DNA of 64,000 nt from Albidovulum aestuarii (GCF_029961185.1 NZ_JASBQQ010000002.1:588196-652195); one strand, 5' to 3'. Shown: positions 25,619 to 36,446, counted from the stretch's first letter. Notes: generated by a model from the sequence alone, not told the origin. Translations and numbers: made by a program.

Positions 25619-27603
25619 TGATCCAAGAAACTCCGGAGCTTCCGCGACCGCGACGGATGCTTCAGCTTCCTCAAGGCCTTCGCCTCGATCTGGCGGATGC
25701 GTTCGCGGGTGACGCTGAACTGCTGGCCCACCTCCTCCAGCGTATGATCAGTGTTCATGCCGATGCCGAAACGCATGCGCAGGACGCGTTCCTCGCGCGG
25801 CGTCAGCGAGGCCAGCACCCGCGTCGTCGTCTCTTTCAGGTTTTCCTGAATGGCCGAATCCAAGGGCAGGATCGCGTTCTTGTCCTCAATGAAATCGCCG
25901 AGCTGGCTGTCTTCCTCGTCGCCGATGGGCGTTTCGAGCGAAATCGGTTCCTTGGCGATCTTCATCACCTTGCGGACCTTCTCGAGCGGCATCTGCAGCT
26001 TTTCGGCCAGTTCCTCGGGCGTCGGCTCGCGGCCGATCTCGTGCAGCATCTGGCGGCCGGTGCGCACCAGCTTGTTGATCGTCTCGATCATATGGACCGG
26101 GATGCGGATCGTGCGGGCCTGATCGGCGATCGACCGGGTGATCGCCTGGCGGATCCACCATGTCGCATAAGTGGAAAACTTGTAGCCGCGGCGGTATTCG
26201 AACTTATCCACGGCCTTCATCAGGCCGATATTGCCTTCCTGAATGAGATCAAGGAACTGCAGGCCGCGGTTGGTGTATTTCTTGGCGATGGAGATGACCA
26301 GACGCAGGTTCGCTTCTACCATTTCCTTCTTGGCCTGCCGGGCTTCCTTCTCGCCCTTCTGGACCTGATTCACGATGCGGCGGAATTCCGAAATGTCGAC
26401 ACCGACATACTGGCCGACCTGCGCCATCTCGGCGCGCAAAGCCTCCACCTTGTCCTGCGACTTCTCGATCAGCCCCTGCCAGCCGCGCCCGGCCTTTTCG
26501 GCCATGCGGTCAAGCCATGTCGGGTCAAGCTCATAGCCACGGTATTCGTCGATGAATTCGCGCCGGTTGATGCGGGCCTGATCGGCGAGCTTCACCATGT
26601 TCGAGTCGATCGACATGATCTTGCGGTTGATGCCGTAAAGCTGGTCGATCAGCGCCTCGATCCGGTTGTTGTGCAGGTGAAGTTCGTTCACCAGCGTCAC
26701 AATCTCTGAGCGCAGCTTCTGATAGGCGGTCTCATCGGCGAGCGAGAATGTCCCGTCCTCGTTCAGCGTCGCCGACATCCGCAGGTCCTGCATTTCCGAG
26801 AGCTGCACATAGTCGCGGGCGATGATTTCCAGCATCTCCAGCACGCGCGGCTTGAGGGCCGCTTCCATCGCGGCAAGCGACATGTTCGAGGCGTCGTCCT
26901 CATCGTCGTCGTCGTCATCGGCCTTGGCGATCGGATTGCCGTCAGCGTCCAGCTCGGGCTCATCGTCCCCGCTCTTCGTCTGGGGCGAGGTTGCGGCGCC
27001 CTCGACGACCGGTTCGACCTGATCGTCATCTTCCATCGAGCGGCCGAAGGTCGCCTCAAGGTCGATGACATCGCGCAGCAGAATGTCTTCGTTCAGAAGT
27101 TCGTCGCGCCAGATGGTGATGGCCTGAAAGGTCAGCGGGCTTTCGCAGAGTCCCGCGATCATCGTGTTGCGGCCCGCCTCAATCCGCTTGGCGATGGCGA
27201 TCTCGCCCTCGCGGCTCAGCAGTTCGACCGTGCCCATTTCGCGCAGATACATCCGCACCGGGTCATCGGTGCGATCCAGCGTCTCGCCCGAGGAGGTGGC
27301 AACAGTCACTTCGCGCGAGGTCGACGTTTCCACAACCGCGCTCGAGGAAGAATTGTCGGCCTCATCGGCCTCGTCATCCTCAATGACGTTGATGCCCATT
27401 TCCGAAAGCATCGACATGACGTCCTCGATCTGCTCGGAGGACACCTGTTCGGGCGGAAGCACCTGATTGAGCTGGTCATAGGTGATGTAGCCGCGCTCAC
27501 GCGCATCGGCGATCATCTTCTTGACCGCAGCCTGAGACATGTCGAGCGTATGCTCGTTGTCGTCGGTGGCGGGCTTCTGCTCGTCGGTGTCCTTGGCGGC
27601 CAT
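25615..27603 (-). CDS. rpoD: RNA polymerase primary sigma factor RpoD
   Basis: The 662-residue housekeeping sigma factor. Region 1.1 is at the N-terminus ([20 protein letters not shown]), region 1.2 at [21 protein letters not shown], then an acidic non-conserved insert ([13 protein letters not shown]) as in alphaproteobacteria. Region 2 carries [20 protein letters not shown] and [17 protein letters not shown] for -10 recognition, and region 4.2 carries [20 protein letters not shown] for -35 recognition. I start at ATG 27603 (MAAKDTDEQ); the frame extends upstream to 27684 without similarity. It lies 109 bp downstream of dnaG, the usual macromolecular-synthesis order without rpsU. Confidence 0.97.
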   Translation of the reverse strand: MAAKDTDEQKPATDDNEHTLDMSQAAVKKMIADARERGYITYDQLNQVLPPEQVSSEQIEDVMSMLSEMGINVIEDDEADEADNSSSSAVVETSTSREVTVATSSGETLDRTDDPVRMYLREMGTVELLSREGEIAIAKRIEAGRNTMIAGLCESPLTFQAITIWRDELLNEDILLRDVIDLEATFGRSMEDDDQVEPVVEGAATSPQTKSGDDEPELDADGNPIAKADDDDDDEDDASNMSLAAMEAALKPRVLEMLEIIARDYVQLSEMQDLRMSATLNEDGTFSLADETAYQKLRSEIVTLVNELHLHNNRIEALIDQLYGINRKIMSIDSNMVKLADQARINRREFIDEYRGYELDPTWLDRMAEKAGRGWQGLIEKSQDKVEALRAEMAQVGQYVGVDISEFRRIVNQVQKGEKEARQAKKEMVEANLRLVISIAKKYTNRGLQFLDLIQEGNIGLMKAVDKFEYRRGYKFSTYATWWIRQAITRSIADQARTIRIPVHMIETINKLVRTGRQMLHEIGREPTPEELAEKLQMPLEKVRKVMKIAKEPISLETPIGDEEDSQLGDFIEDKNAILPLDSAIQENLKETTTRVLASLTPREERVLRMRFGIGMNTDHTLEEVGQQFSVTRERIRQIEAKALRKLKHPSRSRKLRSFLDQ

Positions 27604-27712
27604 CGGGGCTCCTTTACGTCGCGGGCGAATCGCTGGGGCTGCGAATCGGTTCTGGTCTTGTAGCGAATCGCCGGACCGAATCACAGGGGCCGGGGTCCTG
27701 CGGGCGGGCGAT

Positions 27713-29647
27713 TCAGTGTTTCTTCTTTTCCCAGGCGGCGGTGTCGATCAGGCGCTGCAATTCCGCTGAAAGGGCTGCACGGTCCTCGCCCATATCGCTG
27801 TCGTCGTCCAGCTTCGACCGGCCCGCCCTGTGCCGGGCTTCAGCGGCTTGTGACAGTCGCCAAGTCACACCCTCGTCAGCCAGTCCGCCAAGATCCTCCA
27901 TCGCCTCGGCCACCTCCGCCTCAGCGCCACGCCGCGCCTCCAGCTTGGCCAGCTCCTCTGCCAGGCACATCGCCGCAAGTTCGGCATTGTCGGCATAACG
28001 CACCGGGGGGGCTGTCTGGACGTGGGCGAGGCCCATCAGCTTTTCAAGGTCCTGCCCAGCCAAGTCCACGATTTTCGTCCCGATATCGCCCGCCTCGTGC
28101 GCGGCGACCAGCAGCGCATGGCGCAGCCGTTCATGCCCCGCATCGCGCATCTCAACGGTCTCCAGCTGGCTTTCAAAACGCGAAATGCAACCGGGATGGG
28201 TAATGGCGATGGCAAGGATCATCGCCTCGCGCAGATAGTCCTCGACCTCCGCCCCCGATGCGGCGGCCAGAAGCGAGGCTTTCGTCACCGGCAGGGGCTG
28301 CTGCAGCATCGGTTTCCACTTGCCGCCGCGCGTCGAAGCGGGGCCACGGCCGACAGGACGGTTGGAGCCGAACAGGTCCCAGCGCAGCCGTTTGATTTCC
28401 TCGCCGTAATGGGCGCGGATCGAGGGGTCGGCGATGCGTCTGATGGCCTCTCGCAGAGACTTGTCGAGCGTCGCCTTCCGCTCGGGGCTGTCGAAGACGC
28501 GGCCCTCGGTCTCCCGCCGCCAGAGCAGATTGACCATCGGCTGCGCTGCCTCGACCAGCTTCGCCATCGCCTCGCGGCCACGAAGCTTGATCAGATCGTC
28601 GGGGTCCATGCCTTCGGGCAGGATGACGAAGCGCAGCCCCTGCCCCGCCTCCAGCATTGGCAGCGCAAGGTCGACCAGCCGGGTCGCCGCGCGAATACCA
28701 GCTGTATCGCCGTCGAGCATGATCAGCGGTTCCGGCGACAGTCGCCACAAGAGCCGCAACTGATCCTCGGTGATCGCCGTGCCCAAAGGTGCCACGGCGG
28801 CCTCGAACCCCGCGCTGACAAGCGCGATCACGTCCATGTAGCCTTCGGCGACGATGAGCGGCTGGCCCTTGCCCGCCGCCTCGCGCGCCGGCCCGTGATT
28901 GTAGAGGCTGCGGCCCTTGTCGAAGAGGTCTGTCTCGGGCGAATTGAGGTATTTCGCGTTGTCATTCGGGTCCATCGCCCGCCCGCCAAAGGCGATGCAG
29001 CGGCCGCGCGGATCGCGGATCGGAAAGATGATGCGGTTGCGGAAGACGTCATAGGGCGCCTTGCCCTTGGTCGATGGCTTGGCAAGCCCCGCGCCAAGGA
29101 TCAGGTCCTCGGCGATGCCCCGCGCACGGAGCGCATCCCAGAGCCCCTGCCAGCCTTCGGGCGCAAAGCCGATCTCGAACCGGTCCTGCGCCGCCTCGGA
29201 AAGCTTGCGCCGCGCCAGATAGTCCCGCGCCGCCGCCCCGGCTGCGGTCTTCAACTGCAGCCGGTAGTGACGAAGCGCCTCTTCCATCACCCCGGCCAGT
29301 TCGGTCCGCCGGTCGGCGCGCTCGGCCGCCTTCGGGTCGGCGACGGGCATCTGCATGCCCGCCTCGCGCGCAAGGGTTTCGACCGCCTCCATGAAGGACA
29401 TGTTCTCGGCATCCTTCAGGAAGGAAATCGCGTCGCCCTTCGCGTGGCAGCCAAAGCAGTAAAAATAGCCCTTACGGTCATCGACGTGGAACGAAGCGGT
29501 CTTTTCCTGATGGAACGGGCACGGCGCCCAAAGATCGCCCTTGGCCTGATTGGACTTGCGGTTGTCCCATGTCACCTTGCGCCCGACCACGTGGGAAAGC
29601 GTGGTGCGGGTGCGGAGTTCGTCAAGGAAACCGGGCGGCAGACTCAT
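27713..29647 (-). CDS. dnaG: DNA primase
   Basis: A 644-residue replication primase that makes RNA primers at the fork with DnaB. The N-terminal zinc finger is [20 protein letters not shown] followed by [14 protein letters not shown]. The catalytic core has the TOPRIM motif [11 protein letters not shown] and [16 protein letters not shown] with its metal-binding acidic residues. The C-terminal third would bind DnaB helicase. ATG 29647 ([12 protein letters not shown]) is the expected start; the upstream frame runs into repeat DNA. rpoD follows on the same strand. Confidence 0.97.
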   Translation of the reverse strand: MSLPPGFLDELRTRTTLSHVVGRKVTWDNRKSNQAKGDLWAPCPFHQEKTASFHVDDRKGYFYCFGCHAKGDAISFLKDAENMSFMEAVETLAREAGMQMPVADPKAAERADRRTELAGVMEEALRHYRLQLKTAAGAAARDYLARRKLSEAAQDRFEIGFAPEGWQGLWDALRARGIAEDLILGAGLAKPSTKGKAPYDVFRNRIIFPIRDPRGRCIAFGGRAMDPNDNAKYLNSPETDLFDKGRSLYNHGPAREAAGKGQPLIVAEGYMDVIALVSAGFEAAVAPLGTAITEDQLRLLWRLSPEPLIMLDGDTAGIRAATRLVDLALPMLEAGQGLRFVILPEGMDPDDLIKLRGREAMAKLVEAAQPMVNLLWRRETEGRVFDSPERKATLDKSLREAIRRIADPSIRAHYGEEIKRLRWDLFGSNRPVGRGPASTRGGKWKPMLQQPLPVTKASLLAAASGAEVEDYLREAMILAIAITHPGCISRFESQLETVEMRDAGHERLRHALLVAAHEAGDIGTKIVDLAGQDLEKLMGLAHVQTAPPVRYADNAELAAMCLAEELAKLEARRGAEAEVAEAMEDLGGLADEGVTWRLSQAAEARHRAGRSKLDDDSDMGEDRAALSAELQRLIDTAAWEKKKH

Positions 29648-29681
29648 CCGGCGAATATCGGCCCTGAACCCTGCCGGGGCA

Positions 29682-29840
29682 AGGGGGCTGTCTGCCCCCT
29701 CTTGCCGCTTTCGCGGCAATTCACCCCCGAGAGTATTTCCCGACAGAAAGTGAGCCCGGCCTGTCACTTTCTGTCTGACAATACTCCGGGGGAATCCCCG
29801 CGGTTACGCGGGGATGGGGGCAGCGCCGCCCCGCGCTTCG
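29682..29840. repeat. Array of four hairpins including a GAGTATT inverted repeat
   Basis: Between dnaG and soxG lie, in order, AGGGGGC-tgtct-GCCCCCT (29682-29700), TTGCCGC-tttc-GCGGCAA (29702-29719), a long inverted repeat at 29724-29792, and ATCCCCGCG-gtta-CGCGGGGAT (about 29794-29815). The long repeat has outer arms CCCCC(ga)GAGTATT and AATACTC(c)GGGGG and inner arms ACAGAAAGTGA / TCACTTTCTGT. CGGGGG-AGTATT-containing intergenic repeats are, from memory, common in Rhodobacterales genomes. No gene is visible here. Confidence 0.75.
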
Positions 29841-29845
29841 GTGTA

Positions 29846-30394
29846 TCAAAGCGCCGCAGTGCGTGCGGCGATTGCTTTCATGGCGTGGTGCAGTTCATGC
29901 ACCGCCGAAGCAGCCATGGAGCGGAAGACCATGATCTCGAACGCCGCGTCTTCAGTCCGACACAGCACCATCATCATATGATTGAGCCCGGTCCGTGCGG
30001 CACTGCCGACCGGAAACGCCGTGGCCCGCAGGTCAAGCGGCACGAGCCGTGCCAGCACGGCCTCGGTCCCCGGCCCCTCCAGGCGCATCCGCGCCCAACC
30101 GTCCGACTGGTCCGTCATTGCCGCGAGGTCATCAAGTCCGTCCGGTGTCACACCGATCAGGAAGGCCTGATCCCGGCCGCTCCAGACCGTCTTCGCCTCA
30201 CCGTTCGCAAGCGACTGGCCCGGCTTCGGCCAACCGAGCCCCATCGCTTTCAACGCAGCGCCAAAAGCCCGGTCCTTGCCCGCGAGAGGGGCTACGGAAG
30301 TGATGCGCAAGGGGACGCATTCGCTCAGGGTCATTCCGGCTTCGGTGACGGGCAGCAGGCCGTCACAGGCGGTTTTCTCGATCAGGCTAGGCAC
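29846..30394 (-). CDS. soxG: Sarcosine oxidase gamma subunit
   Basis: The 182-residue gamma subunit of heterotetrameric sarcosine oxidase, which demethylates sarcosine to glycine with transfer of formaldehyde to tetrahydrofolate. It has a GcvT-like N-domain pattern (LRITSVAPLAGKDRAFGAALKAMGLGWP) and the typical C-terminal GLNHMMMVLCRTEDAAFEIMVFRSMAAS. The start is a GTG that overlaps the end of soxA by 8 bp. Last gene of soxBDAG. Confidence 0.93.
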   Translation of the reverse strand: MPSLIEKTACDGLLPVTEAGMTLSECVPLRITSVAPLAGKDRAFGAALKAMGLGWPKPGQSLANGEAKTVWSGRDQAFLIGVTPDGLDDLAAMTDQSDGWARMRLEGPGTEAVLARLVPLDLRATAFPVGSAARTGLNHMMMVLCRTEDAAFEIMVFRSMAASAVHELHHAMKAIAARTAAL

Positions 30395-33326
30395 GGGCGC
30401 GTCCTCCCTCCGGGTCGAAGAAGACCGGGTTCATCACTTCGCAGATCACATCCGTCCCCCTGAGATGATCAACCAGCCGGATGCGTTCGCCATGCCGGGC
30501 GCGGCCATTCTTCAGGAAGGCGAGCCCGAGATATGTCTTAAGCACGGGCGAGTAACCGACAGACGTGACATATCCCTGATCGTTCACGCGCACCGGATCG
30601 GCACCTTCGTTGAAGAGATGCGCGCCCGCGCCGATCTGGCGCGACATCGGAATGGGTCGCAGGCCGACCAATTGTTCGCGTTCCGGACCGACAAGGCCCG
30701 GGCGTTGGCTTGCCCCTTTGCCGATGCAGTCCTTCTTGCCCGAAATCATACCCTCCATGCCGATATCGAAGGCCGTCACGCGGCCATGAATTTCGGCATG
30801 GGTGATGAAGCCCTTCTCTATCCGAAGGACATTCAGAGCCTCCATTCCATAGGCGCCACCACCGAGGCTTTCTGCCCGGGCGACAAGATCGCGGTAAAGC
30901 GCTTCGCCATAGCGGGCGGGTACGGCGATTTCATAGCCAAGCTCGCCCGAGAAGGAGATGCGGAAGAGCCGTGCGTTCACATCCATCAGCCGGACATCAG
31001 TGACCCCAAGGAAAGGCGGCGTGGTCACATCGATCGGGGTTTCAAGGACCGAGTTCAGAAGCTCGCGCGCGAGCGGCCCGGCGACCGCGAACTGCGCCCA
31101 CTGCTCGGTGACCGAGATCATGCGGACATCCCAACCCGGGCAATGCGCCTGCTGGACAAATTCCAGATGCCGCATCACCTGCCCTGCCGCCGCCGTGGTG
31201 GTGGTCATCAGGTAGTGCCCCTCGGCCAGACAGGCCGTGGTGCCGTCATCCATGATCAGCCCGTCCTCGCGCAGCATCAGCCCATAGCGCACGCGGCCCG
31301 GCTTCAGCGTCGAGAAGGTGTTGGTGTAGACGAGGTCAAGGAATCGCGCCGTGTCCTTGCCCTGAAGGTCGATCTTGCCGAGCGTCGAGACGTCGCAAAT
31401 GCCGACCCGGTCGCGCACCATCATAACCTCGCGGTCGCAACTGTCGCGCCAGGTCTTCTCGCCCGGACGCGGGAAGTACGAGGGCCGGTACCAGAGCCCC
31501 GCCTCGATCATCGGCGCGCCGCGTTCGCGGGCGGCCTTGTCGGAGGTCGTGAAGCGCTGTGGGGCAAAGCCCGCGCCCTGCCCGCCTGCGCCCATCGCGG
31601 CGATGGAGACGGGCGTATAGGGTGGGCGGAAGGTTGTCGTTCCGGTTTCCGGGATACCGCGCCCGGTCGCATCGGCAAGGATCGCGAGGGCCGCGACGTT
31701 GGAGTTCTTGCCCTGATCGGGCGCCATTCCTTGCGTCGTGTAGCGCTTCATATGCTCGACAGAGCGGAAATTTTCCTGCGCCGCCAGCCGCACGTCCTTT
31801 GTCGTCACGTCATTGGCGAAATCGAGCCAGGCGCGGTGCTTCGGTTCCGGCACTTCCCAATAGGCGCGCATCCTGACCGCACCATCCTCGGCCTCGGGCA
31901 TGTCCACCTTCTTCGGTTTCCGGCCCAGAGCCTCCAGCGCCGCCTCTGCCGCCGCCACACCTTGGGCAAGACAGGCACGGGTGGAAAACGCTCCGTTCGC
32001 AGAACCCGCCGCCTCCAGCCCCGGCACCATGCCGGGCTTCGGCACGAAAGCCGCGATATCCTCGCGCCACACGGGACGGCCATTCATATGGCAGGTCAGA
32101 TGAAGCGCGGGGTTCCAGCCGCCCGAAACGGCAAGGCAATCGCTGACGATCCGCGAAATCTGGCCCGATTTGTCGGCGATAACCACGTCCCGTAGCCCCT
32201 TGCGGCCGACCGTGTCGATGATCCTGTAACCTGCATAGACGGGGAAGTCGCCCGCAACCTCTACATCCTCGCGCACGTCGATCAGGGCGGCGATGCGGAC
32301 CCCAGCGGCAGAGAGGTCGCGGGCGGTGCGGTGGGCATCGTCGTTGTTGGCGAAGATCGTGACAGCATGGCCGGGCGCCACGCCCCAGCGGTTCAGATAG
32401 GCCCTGACCGCGCCCGCCGTCATGATGCCGGGCCTGTCGTTGTTGGAGAACGCGATCTGGCGTTCATGCGCGCCCGAGGCGAGCACCGCCCGTTTCGCCA
32501 CGATCCGCCAGAAGCATTCGCGCGGCAGATCCTTCGGCGGGTTGGCGACATGCAGCCCAACCCGTTCCAGCGCGCCATAAGTGCCGTCGTCATAGGCGCC
32601 GGTCACCGTGGTGCGTGTCATCAGCCGGACATTCGGCATGGCATCCAGTTCGGCCACGATCCCGGCAGCCCAGTCTGCAGCGGGTTTGCCCGCGATTTCG
32701 AACGTCTCGGACAGGCAGCGGCCACCCATGCGGTGGTCTTCCTCGGCAAGGATCACTTCGGCCCCCGCACGAGCCGCCGTCAAAGCCGCCATGAGACCTG
32801 CGGGGCCGGAGCCGATGATCAGCAGGTCGCAGTGGGCCCAGGCCTTTTCATAGCTCTCGTCGTTATGCTTGCCGGAAAGGGCACCGAGCCCCGCCGCGCG
32901 GCGGATCGCGGGTTCATAGAGCTTTTCCCAGAATGCACGCGGCCACATGAAGGTCTTGTAGTAAAAGCCCGCGCTGAAGAACGGTGCGAAGAGGTCGTTG
33001 ACCGCCATCACGTCCATGTTAACCGAGGGCCATGCGTTTTGGCCCCGCGCTTCCAGTCCGTCATGGATCTCCTGCACCGTCGCGCGGACGTTCGGCACCT
33101 GCGCGGCGCCTTTACCTACTGTCACCAGCGCGTTCGGCTCCTCCGACCCTGCGGTCATCACGCCCCTCGGGCGGTGATACTTGAAGGACCGGCCAAAGAC
33201 CTTCACGTCCGAGGCCAGAAGCGCCGAGGCGAGCGTATCGCCCTCGAACCCGGTATAGTCCTTGCCGTCGAAGCGGAAGCCGACCGTCTTTGCGCGGTCG
33301 ATCAGCCCCTTGCCCGCGATCCTCAT
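30387..33326 (-). CDS. soxA: Sarcosine oxidase alpha subunit
   Basis: The 979-residue alpha subunit. Residues about 1-110 are the ferredoxin-like NAD-binding entry (FRFDGKDYTGFEGDTLASALLAS), about 165-480 a pyridine nucleotide-disulfide reductase domain with LLIIGSGPAGLMAALTAARAG, and about 590-970 the GcvT-type tetrahydrofolate domain with GLMLREDGLIMDDGTTACL and the C-terminal barrel. It binds NAD and channels the imine product to folate. ATG 33326 overlaps the soxD stop by 4 bp, and its own end overlaps soxG, so the operon is translationally coupled. Confidence 0.96.
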   Translation of the reverse strand: MRIAGKGLIDRAKTVGFRFDGKDYTGFEGDTLASALLASDVKVFGRSFKYHRPRGVMTAGSEEPNALVTVGKGAAQVPNVRATVQEIHDGLEARGQNAWPSVNMDVMAVNDLFAPFFSAGFYYKTFMWPRAFWEKLYEPAIRRAAGLGALSGKHNDESYEKAWAHCDLLIIGSGPAGLMAALTAARAGAEVILAEEDHRMGGRCLSETFEIAGKPAADWAAGIVAELDAMPNVRLMTRTTVTGAYDDGTYGALERVGLHVANPPKDLPRECFWRIVAKRAVLASGAHERQIAFSNNDRPGIMTAGAVRAYLNRWGVAPGHAVTIFANNDDAHRTARDLSAAGVRIAALIDVREDVEVAGDFPVYAGYRIIDTVGRKGLRDVVIADKSGQISRIVSDCLAVSGGWNPALHLTCHMNGRPVWREDIAAFVPKPGMVPGLEAAGSANGAFSTRACLAQGVAAAEAALEALGRKPKKVDMPEAEDGAVRMRAYWEVPEPKHRAWLDFANDVTTKDVRLAAQENFRSVEHMKRYTTQGMAPDQGKNSNVAALAILADATGRGIPETGTTTFRPPYTPVSIAAMGAGGQGAGFAPQRFTTSDKAARERGAPMIEAGLWYRPSYFPRPGEKTWRDSCDREVMMVRDRVGICDVSTLGKIDLQGKDTARFLDLVYTNTFSTLKPGRVRYGLMLREDGLIMDDGTTACLAEGHYLMTTTTAAAGQVMRHLEFVQQAHCPGWDVRMISVTEQWAQFAVAGPLARELLNSVLETPIDVTTPPFLGVTDVRLMDVNARLFRISFSGELGYEIAVPARYGEALYRDLVARAESLGGGAYGMEALNVLRIEKGFITHAEIHGRVTAFDIGMEGMISGKKDCIGKGASQRPGLVGPEREQLVGLRPIPMSRQIGAGAHLFNEGADPVRVNDQGYVTSVGYSPVLKTYLGLAFLKNGRARHGERIRLVDHLRGTDVICEVMNPVFFDPEGGRARA

Positions 33327-33610
33327 GTCTTCTTTCCCCTCTTCGCGGGTTTTTTGCGGTCCGTCAGGAGGCGGGTCGCGGATATCTCATGCGTGACGGT
33401 GTTGCGCGTGACCTCAATCCAGGCCGAACAGCCAAGCTCGTGATACCAAAGATCGCGCGTCTCGCCTGCCGGGTTGTCACGCAGATGCAGGTAATCGTCC
33501 CATGCCTCGATGGGCGCACCTTCCGCCGGGCGGTTGGCATAGACAGCATCGCCATAATAGGTGAATTCACGCCGGTCGCGGGTGCCGCAGAGGGGACAGT
33601 TGATGCGCAT
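33323..33610 (-). CDS. soxD: Sarcosine oxidase delta subunit
   Basis: The 95-residue zinc-binding delta subunit. CPLCG near residue 5 gives two cysteines of the zinc site, and the later HELGCSAW provides a histidine and another cysteine. The DLWYHELGCSAWIEVTRNT segment is characteristic. It lies 9 bp after soxB and overlaps soxA by 4 bp. The lysine-rich tail is usual. Confidence 0.95.
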   Translation of the reverse strand: MRINCPLCGTRDRREFTYYGDAVYANRPAEGAPIEAWDDYLHLRDNPAGETRDLWYHELGCSAWIEVTRNTVTHEISATRLLTDRKKPAKRGKKT

Positions 33611-33619
33611 GGTTCTCCC

Positions 33620-34870
33620 TCAATGCAAATTGTGCTGCGACCCGGTGCCTTCTTCATCCAGAAGATGGCCCGTGACGAAACGGTTCAGGCGGAAGCGTCG
33701 GGCGTACTCGTGGCTATCGCCGGTCGCCATCAGATGGGCCATGCACCAGCCCGAGGCAGGCACCGCCTTGAAGCCGCCGTAGTTCCAGCCGCAGTCGATA
33801 TAGAGCCCGCCGACATCGGTCTTGTCGATGATGGGCGATCCGTCGGGCGTCATGTCCATGATCCCGCCCCAGGATCGCAGCACCTTAGCCTTGCCGATCA
33901 TCGGCATCAGCGTCATGCCCGCCTCCATCACATGTTCGACCATCGGCAGGTTCCCCCGCGCGGCATAGGAGGAATAGAAGTCCAGATCGCCGCCAAAGAC
34001 GAGCCCGCCCTTGTCGCTCTGCGAGATGTAGAAATGCCCCATGCCGAAGCTGACGACATGGTCGATGACAGGCTTCAGCCCCTCGGTCACGAAGGCCTGA
34101 AGGATATGGCTTTCGACCGGCAGCCGCATCCCCGCCATCGCCGCGACCTGACCGGACCTGCCCGCGACGATGATGCCGACCTTCTTGGCCTTGATCGCAC
34201 CGCGCGTGGTCTGTACGCCGGTCACCCGGCCATCCACGATGTCGATGCCCGTCACTTCGCAATTCTGGATCAGGTCAACGCCGCGCTGGTCCGCACCGCG
34301 CGCATACCCCCAGGCAACCGCATCGTGCCGCGCCGAGCCGCCCCGCCGGTGGAGAAGGCCGCCATAGATCGGAAAGCGGGTCTGTTCGAAATCGAGATAG
34401 GGCAGATGGCGGCGCACGCCCTCGCGGTCCAGAAGCTCCGCATCGTCGCCCTGATTAATCATCGCATTACCGCGCCGGGCGAAGGCGTCACGCTGGCCGT
34501 CGGAATGGAAGAGGTTGATGAGGCCACGCTGAGAATGCATCACGTTGTAGTTGAGATCGGCCTCCAGCCCCTCCCACAGTTTCAGCGAGTGAGAGTAGAA
34601 CTCCTGATTGCCGGGCAGGAAGTAGTTCGCCCGCACGATCGTGGTATTGCGCCCGACATTGCCGCCACCGAGATAGCCCTTTTCCAGCACCGCGATATTG
34701 GTGATGCCGTGGTTCTTGGCGAGGTAGTAGGCCGTCGACAGCCCATGCCCCCCGCCACCGATGATCACGACCTCATATTCCGGCTTCGGATCGGGGTCGC
34801 GCCAGGCGGGTGTCCAGCCCTTGTTGCCGAAGAACCCTTCGGAAATGACCCTGAACCCGGAATAGCGCAT
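33620..34870 (-). CDS. soxB: Sarcosine oxidase beta subunit
   Basis: The 416-residue flavin-carrying beta subunit, where sarcosine is oxidised. The dinucleotide fold is YEVVIIGGGGHGLSTAYYLA near residue 31; the family start MRYSGFRVISEGF fits ATG 34870. NTTIVRANYFLPGNQEFYSHS and the C-terminal CGWNYGGFKAVPASGWCMAH are also typical. It is the first gene of the operon soxBDAG. No glycine betaine or folate gene (such as purU or glyA) follows within the window. Confidence 0.96.
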   Translation of the reverse strand: MRYSGFRVISEGFFGNKGWTPAWRDPDPKPEYEVVIIGGGGHGLSTAYYLAKNHGITNIAVLEKGYLGGGNVGRNTTIVRANYFLPGNQEFYSHSLKLWEGLEADLNYNVMHSQRGLINLFHSDGQRDAFARRGNAMINQGDDAELLDREGVRRHLPYLDFEQTRFPIYGGLLHRRGGSARHDAVAWGYARGADQRGVDLIQNCEVTGIDIVDGRVTGVQTTRGAIKAKKVGIIVAGRSGQVAAMAGMRLPVESHILQAFVTEGLKPVIDHVVSFGMGHFYISQSDKGGLVFGGDLDFYSSYAARGNLPMVEHVMEAGMTLMPMIGKAKVLRSWGGIMDMTPDGSPIIDKTDVGGLYIDCGWNYGGFKAVPASGWCMAHLMATGDSHEYARRFRLNRFVTGHLLDEEGTGSQHNLH

Positions 34871-34986
34871 GATCGTCCTCCCTGCCTGCTCCACTGAACC
34901 GGCACGGCAATGAGATTTCAATGCCTAACACCACTTTCCCCGCCGGTTCGCGACATAACGGGTCGCGGTCGAACCTCGAAAAAGAA

Positions 34987-35020
34987 AAAACGGCCGGAGC
35001 GGAGCTGCACCGACCGTTTT
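34987..35020 (-). terminator. Terminator after TadG-like gene
   Basis: AAAACGGCCGG (34987-34997) pairs with CCGACCGTTTT (35010-35020) with one mismatch across a 12-base loop. On the minus strand it ends in a run of T, so it terminates the TadE/TadG transcript before soxB. Confidence 0.85.
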
Positions 35021-35060
35021 AAGTTTCGTCTTGCGACGAGGGAAGAACGGGGACTGACGC

Positions 35061-36443
35061 CTATTTGGCCAGACGGAAATAAGCCGCTTCGTAATTGTTG
35101 GACATGCCATTGCCGCCACAGAACCCATAAGCGCCATTCGACGTCACGTCGAGCTTGCCGCCAGCGACGAGGGACACGCCTTCAAGCCCATTGGCATTGG
35201 CGGTGAGAGAGATATCGCCCAGCGCGATGATCTGGCTACCGTACATCGAGACGCCGGAGGCAAAGCTGACACTGCCACGGGTCACGATCTGCACATCGCC
35301 ACCATCGGCGCATTTGTCATCCTTGCCGATCACGATGCTGGAAGGTGCGCGGACGGCAGTAGATTCCGTGCTGTCAACGAAAATCACCGCATCCTCGATC
35401 TGCGCACCGGCATGGATGGTCAGGCGGCAATCGGTGATCAGAACGGCATTTTTCAGGACCGTCCCGGGCTTGAGGTCGTAGGTCCACTTATCCTGCTTGC
35501 AGCGCACTTCATGGATGCGGTTCTGCGTGAAGGTTCCGGCTTCCGCGTCCATCTTGTAGTTCAGGTTGATGACCTGGAACTTCTTGATATAGGACCGGTA
35601 ATATTCGTTCGGATCACCGTTCGGCATCGTTTGCGTCATGACCCCAAAAGTCGCATGCTTTGGGTCCATCAGACCGGTGTAAATGTCGTTGATCCGGTTC
35701 AGGATACGGATCTTGTAGGACCCGTCGCGTAACGCGGCTTCCAGTCCTGTATTGGTGGCAAAACCGGAGCTTGGCAGTTCGACATCCGACTTGCTGGGCA
35801 TCGACACCACGGTACCCGGGTCAAACTGGTTGTTCGACGATGCCTTCACATAGCTCTGCGAGTGGATACAAAATCCCGCGCCATAATGGCTGCCGCTCTG
35901 AACCTCGACCCGCTCCTGCGCGACAAAGCCTTCTCGGAAGCACATCGGATAGTAGGTTTCAAAGACGGTCCCCGAGGTCACGTCGAGCTGATTGTAGCCG
36001 ACGAGCCCCAGCATGTAGGTGCCGACACCGTTGCCACGGTTTTTATGGCGCTTGGCCGCAACCAGCACGGCGTTACGCGACTTCGGGTTCGCGATAAAGA
36101 CCTGCTTGTCACGATCCCAGTCGCCGAATTGGATATCCGCAGCGGTAAGGATGTTTCCGTATTTCCCGGCAGGCATGTTCGCTGCCGCAACCTCGAGCGC
36201 TTTGGTTTTCGCTTCGTCAGGGGTGTGATATTCACGCGTGTAAACTGCAGCGTGCGCGGCTGCGTCGGCGGCGACCTGAAGCTGGGTTTTGGTGGCAACA
36301 CCACTGCCGAAGTCGACGGCGAGGCCGCCGATGACGAGCGTGGCCAGAAACATCTGCAGGCTGAGGGCTGTGATGCCGCCGGTTTCATCCTCTGCGAATG
36401 TCGTAGCTTTACGACCGAACATGATGGGCTTGAAGTTGAACAT
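35061..36443 (-). CDS. TadG-like pilus assembly / secreted-surface protein
   Basis: A 460-residue protein with an N-terminal TadE/TadG-type membrane segment (GGITALSLQMFLATLVIGGLAVDFG at about residues 22-46, shown here in description) preceded by a short cytoplasmic lead, then a large secreted domain. The C-terminal part includes IVIGKDDKCADGGDVQI and repeating beta-type strands. It is 3 bp downstream of a TadE-like gene. Such pairs contribute minor pseudopilins to Flp/Tad pili, but no tad ATPase or secretin gene is here, so the partner locus lies elsewhere. Confidence 0.85.
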   Translation of the reverse strand: MFNFKPIMFGRKATTFAEDETGGITALSLQMFLATLVIGGLAVDFGSGVATKTQLQVAADAAAHAAVYTREYHTPDEAKTKALEVAAANMPAGKYGNILTAADIQFGDWDRDKQVFIANPKSRNAVLVAAKRHKNRGNGVGTYMLGLVGYNQLDVTSGTVFETYYPMCFREGFVAQERVEVQSGSHYGAGFCIHSQSYVKASSNNQFDPGTVVSMPSKSDVELPSSGFATNTGLEAALRDGSYKIRILNRINDIYTGLMDPKHATFGVMTQTMPNGDPNEYYRSYIKKFQVINLNYKMDAEAGTFTQNRIHEVRCKQDKWTYDLKPGTVLKNAVLITDCRLTIHAGAQIEDAVIFVDSTESTAVRAPSSIVIGKDDKCADGGDVQIVTRGSVSFASGVSMYGSQIIALGDISLTANANGLEGVSLVAGGKLDVTSNGAYGFCGGNGMSNNYEAAYFRLAK

Positions 36444-36446
36444 AGC

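Noticed and set aside
28022..30463. Plus-strand frame of 813 residues over dnaG and soxG
   Set aside because: Antisense to two firmly recognised genes and no domain signature.
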